A stretch of DNA of 64,000 nucleotides, taken from assembly GCF_004798965.1 (NCBI RefSeq), contig NZ_SDSD01000009.1, positions 62,001-126,000 of the forward strand, in the 5' to 3' direction. The position numbers and the translations under genes are program-made. This stretch comes from Onishia niordana (lineage in GTDB: Bacteria > Pseudomonadota > Gammaproteobacteria > Pseudomonadales > Halomonadaceae). Below the pieces are notes generated by a model. It ran no database searches. It saw only the letters and a list, made by a program, of their open reading frames with translations, and was not told the DNA's origin. Each line of letters starts with the position of its first letter. The stretch's first letter is position 1. Shown here one piece after another: positions 61,601-64,000 of the stretch.

Positions 61601-62200
61601 TAAGCTGGTTCCTTAGTTTTCTCTTAGGGCATGATGTTTATGTTTTTTACTTGCCTTCGCATGTTATTTGTAGCGCTGTCTGTGCGCTCGGTTACTATCA
61701 GGGTGTAGCGTATTTGGTATATAAATTTTCCTGTAAGTTGAGTTTTATTTTCCGCTTGAAGCTGTAGCCAGTGCGTCGGTTTTTGATTCGAGGCCTTCCA
61801 TTAATCCAAGCTGGAAATGCTATGTTTTATCGTCCTAATTCCTCCAAAAGTTGTTGTATTTATATGTGTTAAGGGTGTCGGGGCGTATGAGAAGCCCGCC
61901 GTCCTGATCTTTCATCCACCCAGTGGATGGTGAATAGCGCCAGTGAAGACCGAAGGTCATTAGCCTGGAGCAGGGTTGGCTTCGTTAAGGGGTGTTTTTC
62001 CCACCTATATCGTCTTCTGCAAGCTCCTACATGTTGAATCTCCTTCATTACTGATGTTGCCAAATTTAGCAGGTTGAACATGGAGTGAATAATGATTTTT
62101 TTTTAACTTTGGGTTTGTATGTCGTTAGATGATAAAAGATGCTTTTGGATGCTTCTGGACATACATGGTAACTATTTTTGTATGAGAAATTTTCAAGGAG
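61601..62200. other. AT-rich spacer
   Basis: About 600 bp clearly richer in A+T than the rest of the window, without supported genes. It probably holds the promoter of the 59963-61600 gene and the edge of the IS21 relic. Confidence 0.5.
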
Positions 62201-63290
62201 CCCGTCCCGATCTGTGCTTGAAGACCCGTAGCTGGGGCGTCAGGCATATCGCCGATGAACTCGGTGTCAGCAAGAACACCGTCAAGCGCTACCTGCGCCA
62301 GGGTGGATGGGCGCCCTAGGCCAGCCTGCAGCGCACCCGTTCACTTGATGTTCTGGATCACTGTCTGCAGTACCGCCTCCTGCAGCTCATCGGCATTGCC
62401 GCCGTGGTGCTGCAAGTCCTGTAGCTCGAACACGGTCTTAACCGTCAGCCTGCGGACGCTGGAACGCGCCTGCGAATCCTATTGCCAGGCGCTGGCCGCC
62501 GAAGACAAGGCGACGGTGAGATTCGAGACTCCACCTCGCGAGCAGCTTCAGATCGATTTCGGCAGCCGCCAGATCACCATCGGCAACGAAGCGATCAAGA
62601 TCTACCTGTTCGTCACTACCCTCGGATACCCCCGCCGACACTACGCCCACTCCTTCCGTCACGAGCGTCAGTTGGTGTGACCGCCGGCATGGAAGAGGGG
62701 CTCATTGGCTCCGTAGGGTGCCAGAGCAGGTACTGCTGGATAACGCCTGGGCACTGGTCGACCACCACAATGCCGCCAGCCTCTAGGCGGCCTTCAACGA
62801 TTAGCGTTTGGTCTTTGCCCGCTACTGGGGCTTCCGGCCGGTGCCCAGCGCTCAGTATCGCCCCGTACCAAGGGCAAGGACGAGCGCGGCGCTGGCTACG
62901 TGCAGCGCAACGCTATCGCGGCCGGACATTTCTAATCGGGGTCAACAGGGGGGCTGGAGGCCTACCTGATTTGGTGGATGCGTGAGATTGCCGACCAGCG
63001 GATGCAATACGCCACCGGTGAGCTGCCGGCGGTTCGCTTCGCAGCTGAAAGGGCCAGCCTGCAACCGCCGAACGACAATCCGCCCTTCGAGCAGACGTGG
63101 AACTCGGCAGTTGCTTCCAGCGCGATGCCACCGTTGAGGTCGCCACAAACCTCTACTGCGTGCCCTGCCGTCTGATAGGCGAGCCGGTTTTAGTCAGCGT
63201 GACCGACGGTGACATGCGGGTTCAACATGTCGGCCAGGAGTTAGCCCGCCACTCCGAGTTGAGCTGGCGCCCTGTGGTGCGGTTCCTGCC
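62200..63290 (+). pseudogene. IS21-type transposase IstA relic
   Basis: Pieces of IstA lie in order in different frames: SWGVRHIADELGVSKNTVKRYL (N-terminal HTH), then FETPPREQLQIDFGSRQITIG and YLFVTTLGYPRRHYAHSFRH (start of the DDE domain), MREIADQRMQYATGELPAV, and VEVATNLYCVPCRLIGEPVLVSV (C-terminal). At least three frameshifts and an internal loss inactivate it. Confidence 0.8.
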
Positions 63291-63302
63291 GTACCATCTG
63301 CA

Positions 63303-63521
63303 GTGCATTGTCAGCTATCGGCCGCCCAAGGTGGCTACTACGGGGGCTCTGGAGCCAAGCGGGAAAGTGGCTACCTTGGATCTATCATCCTCGACTGGCT
63401 GCTGCACCACAGTCACGTCATCACTTTTCGCGGCTGCAGTTACCGACTGTGGGACAAGCGTAAGGCTTGGCTCATCAAGCTCGATGGCATCCACCATCCC
63501 GAGCAGGTCGCCAGAGGATAA
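63303..63521 (+). pseudogene. IS21-type IstB C-terminal fragment
   Basis: SIILDWLLHHSHVITFRGCSY then RLWDKRKAW matches the end of IstB (LDRLLHHSHVxxIRGxSYRLREKRKAG). The ATPase core is missing; it is joined almost directly to the IstA relic, so most of istB is deleted. Confidence 0.75.
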
Positions 63522-63916
63522 GGGCCAGATTTCCCTGTCGGAGGTGACCAGGTTCTGATGTCGCTTGAAAGCAAAGTGGTCGGCCAGCTGCCCAAGGCTC
63601 GCCGACCACCGATTCCTGCTTGTATGCGCACCGCATTCGCATCTGTCTGACCAGGCAGATGCGCCTGTAGGCATAACACCAGCGGAGGGGACCAGGGTCA
63701 GTAATTTTTTGCATTAGGTAGTCATTAACACACGGCCCTCATTAAGTGATTGAAAAATATGGCATAAAAATGCTTGGAATCGCCCTGGATGGTGGGCTTC
63801 TAGATATATATCCAGTGTTTGAGCCCTGTTTTTGAATAGGTGGCAAGTCGGCTCGATTATCTAACTGGTTCCGATACAATTCGTATTGTCGGTTGATTGA
63901 TATAGAGGACTTGAAG
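63522..63916. other. Spacer between the IS21 relic and alpA
   Basis: No gene seen; AT-rich toward the right. Holds the presumed alpA promoter. Confidence 0.4.
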
Positions 63917-64000
63917 ATGAGCAACGATAGAAAACTGAAGATCCTGAGAATGGCGCAGTTGGTAGAAAAGATAGGCATTAGTCGATCTTCAATTTATGCA
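63917..64000 (+). CDS. AlpA-family regulator (N-terminal part)
   Basis: The first 28 residues, MSNDRKLKILRMAQLVEKIG then ISRSSIYA, are the start of an AlpA/MerR-like helix-turn-helix protein; the gene runs off the right edge. GAGGAC lies 9 nt before the ATG. AlpA regulators typically control integrase or excisionase expression in phages and islands, so another element, or the rest of this one, probably continues beyond the window. Confidence 0.75.
   Translation, partial: MSNDRKLKILRMAQLVEKIGISRSSIYA

Noticed and set aside
63315..63714. Leftward frames at 63315-63714
   Set aside because: They lie opposite the IstB fragment and show no motif of their own.

Overview
The window looks like a chromosome segment of a gammaproteobacterium, most likely a halophile of the Halomonas type. 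The basis is family-level resemblance: the gloB / methyltransferase / rnhA / dnaQ / nudC order, a NhaC antiporter, an AGCS alanine/glycine:Na+ symporter and a propionyl-CoA synthetase. I could run no database search, so the genus is an inference.

Positions 1-21452 are ordinary chromosome. In order: a microcin C-type peptide ABC transporter (yejA and the start of yejB), mltD, gloB, a methyltransferase overlapping rnhA, dnaQ, nudC, an SCP2-like protein, sohB, an ArsR regulator, prpE, nhaC, an AGCS symporter, a YhhQ-type transporter, a YbfF-type esterase, a decayed exonuclease/UvrC-like gene, a solute-binding protein, a CvrA/NhaP2-type antiporter and tRNA-Ser(UGA). Several units end in clear intrinsic terminators.

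From the tRNA gene onward (21453-55100) the DNA is accessory and devoted mainly to copper or heavy metals. It carries CcdA, DUF3141, YHS, DUF5676, SHOCT and isoprenylcysteine-methyltransferase-like proteins, a copper P-type ATPase with two N-terminal metal-binding domains, a beta-propeller protein, CopA/CopB, a CopR/CopS two-component system, a cupredoxin, two DUF411 proteins, a Met/Gly-repeat Spy-like protein and several broken copies. Seven copies of a 17-bp direct-repeat box (YTCAG-N6-TTCAG) lie before these genes, each exactly 9 bp from a -10-like hexamer. They look like the CopR regulon and link otherwise unrelated genes, including DUF3141, to the metal response.

The most unusual locus is 33417-42191: a tightly overlapped operon of complex I-like membrane subunits (nuoA, H, J, K, L, M, N). 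It has no nuoC, E, F, G or I. NuoB and NuoD are replaced by one 644-residue protein made of a NuoB-like domain without its Fe-S cysteines, two CPMHPE-type heavy-metal-binding domains in very His-rich linkers, and a NuoD-like domain. The antiporter-type subunits keep most of their charged proton-path residues. It looks like a proton- or cation-conducting membrane arm whose redox arm has been exchanged for a metal-binding module.

Positions 55300-61600 hold leftward genes typical of integrative elements or plasmids: RadC, YqaJ exonuclease, ERF annealing protein, DUF932, a zinc-ribbon protein and a helicase-like ATPase that has lost its Walker A motif. Remnants of IS3-, IS66- and IS21-type elements are scattered through 42290-63521. 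The window ends in the start of an AlpA-type regulator.
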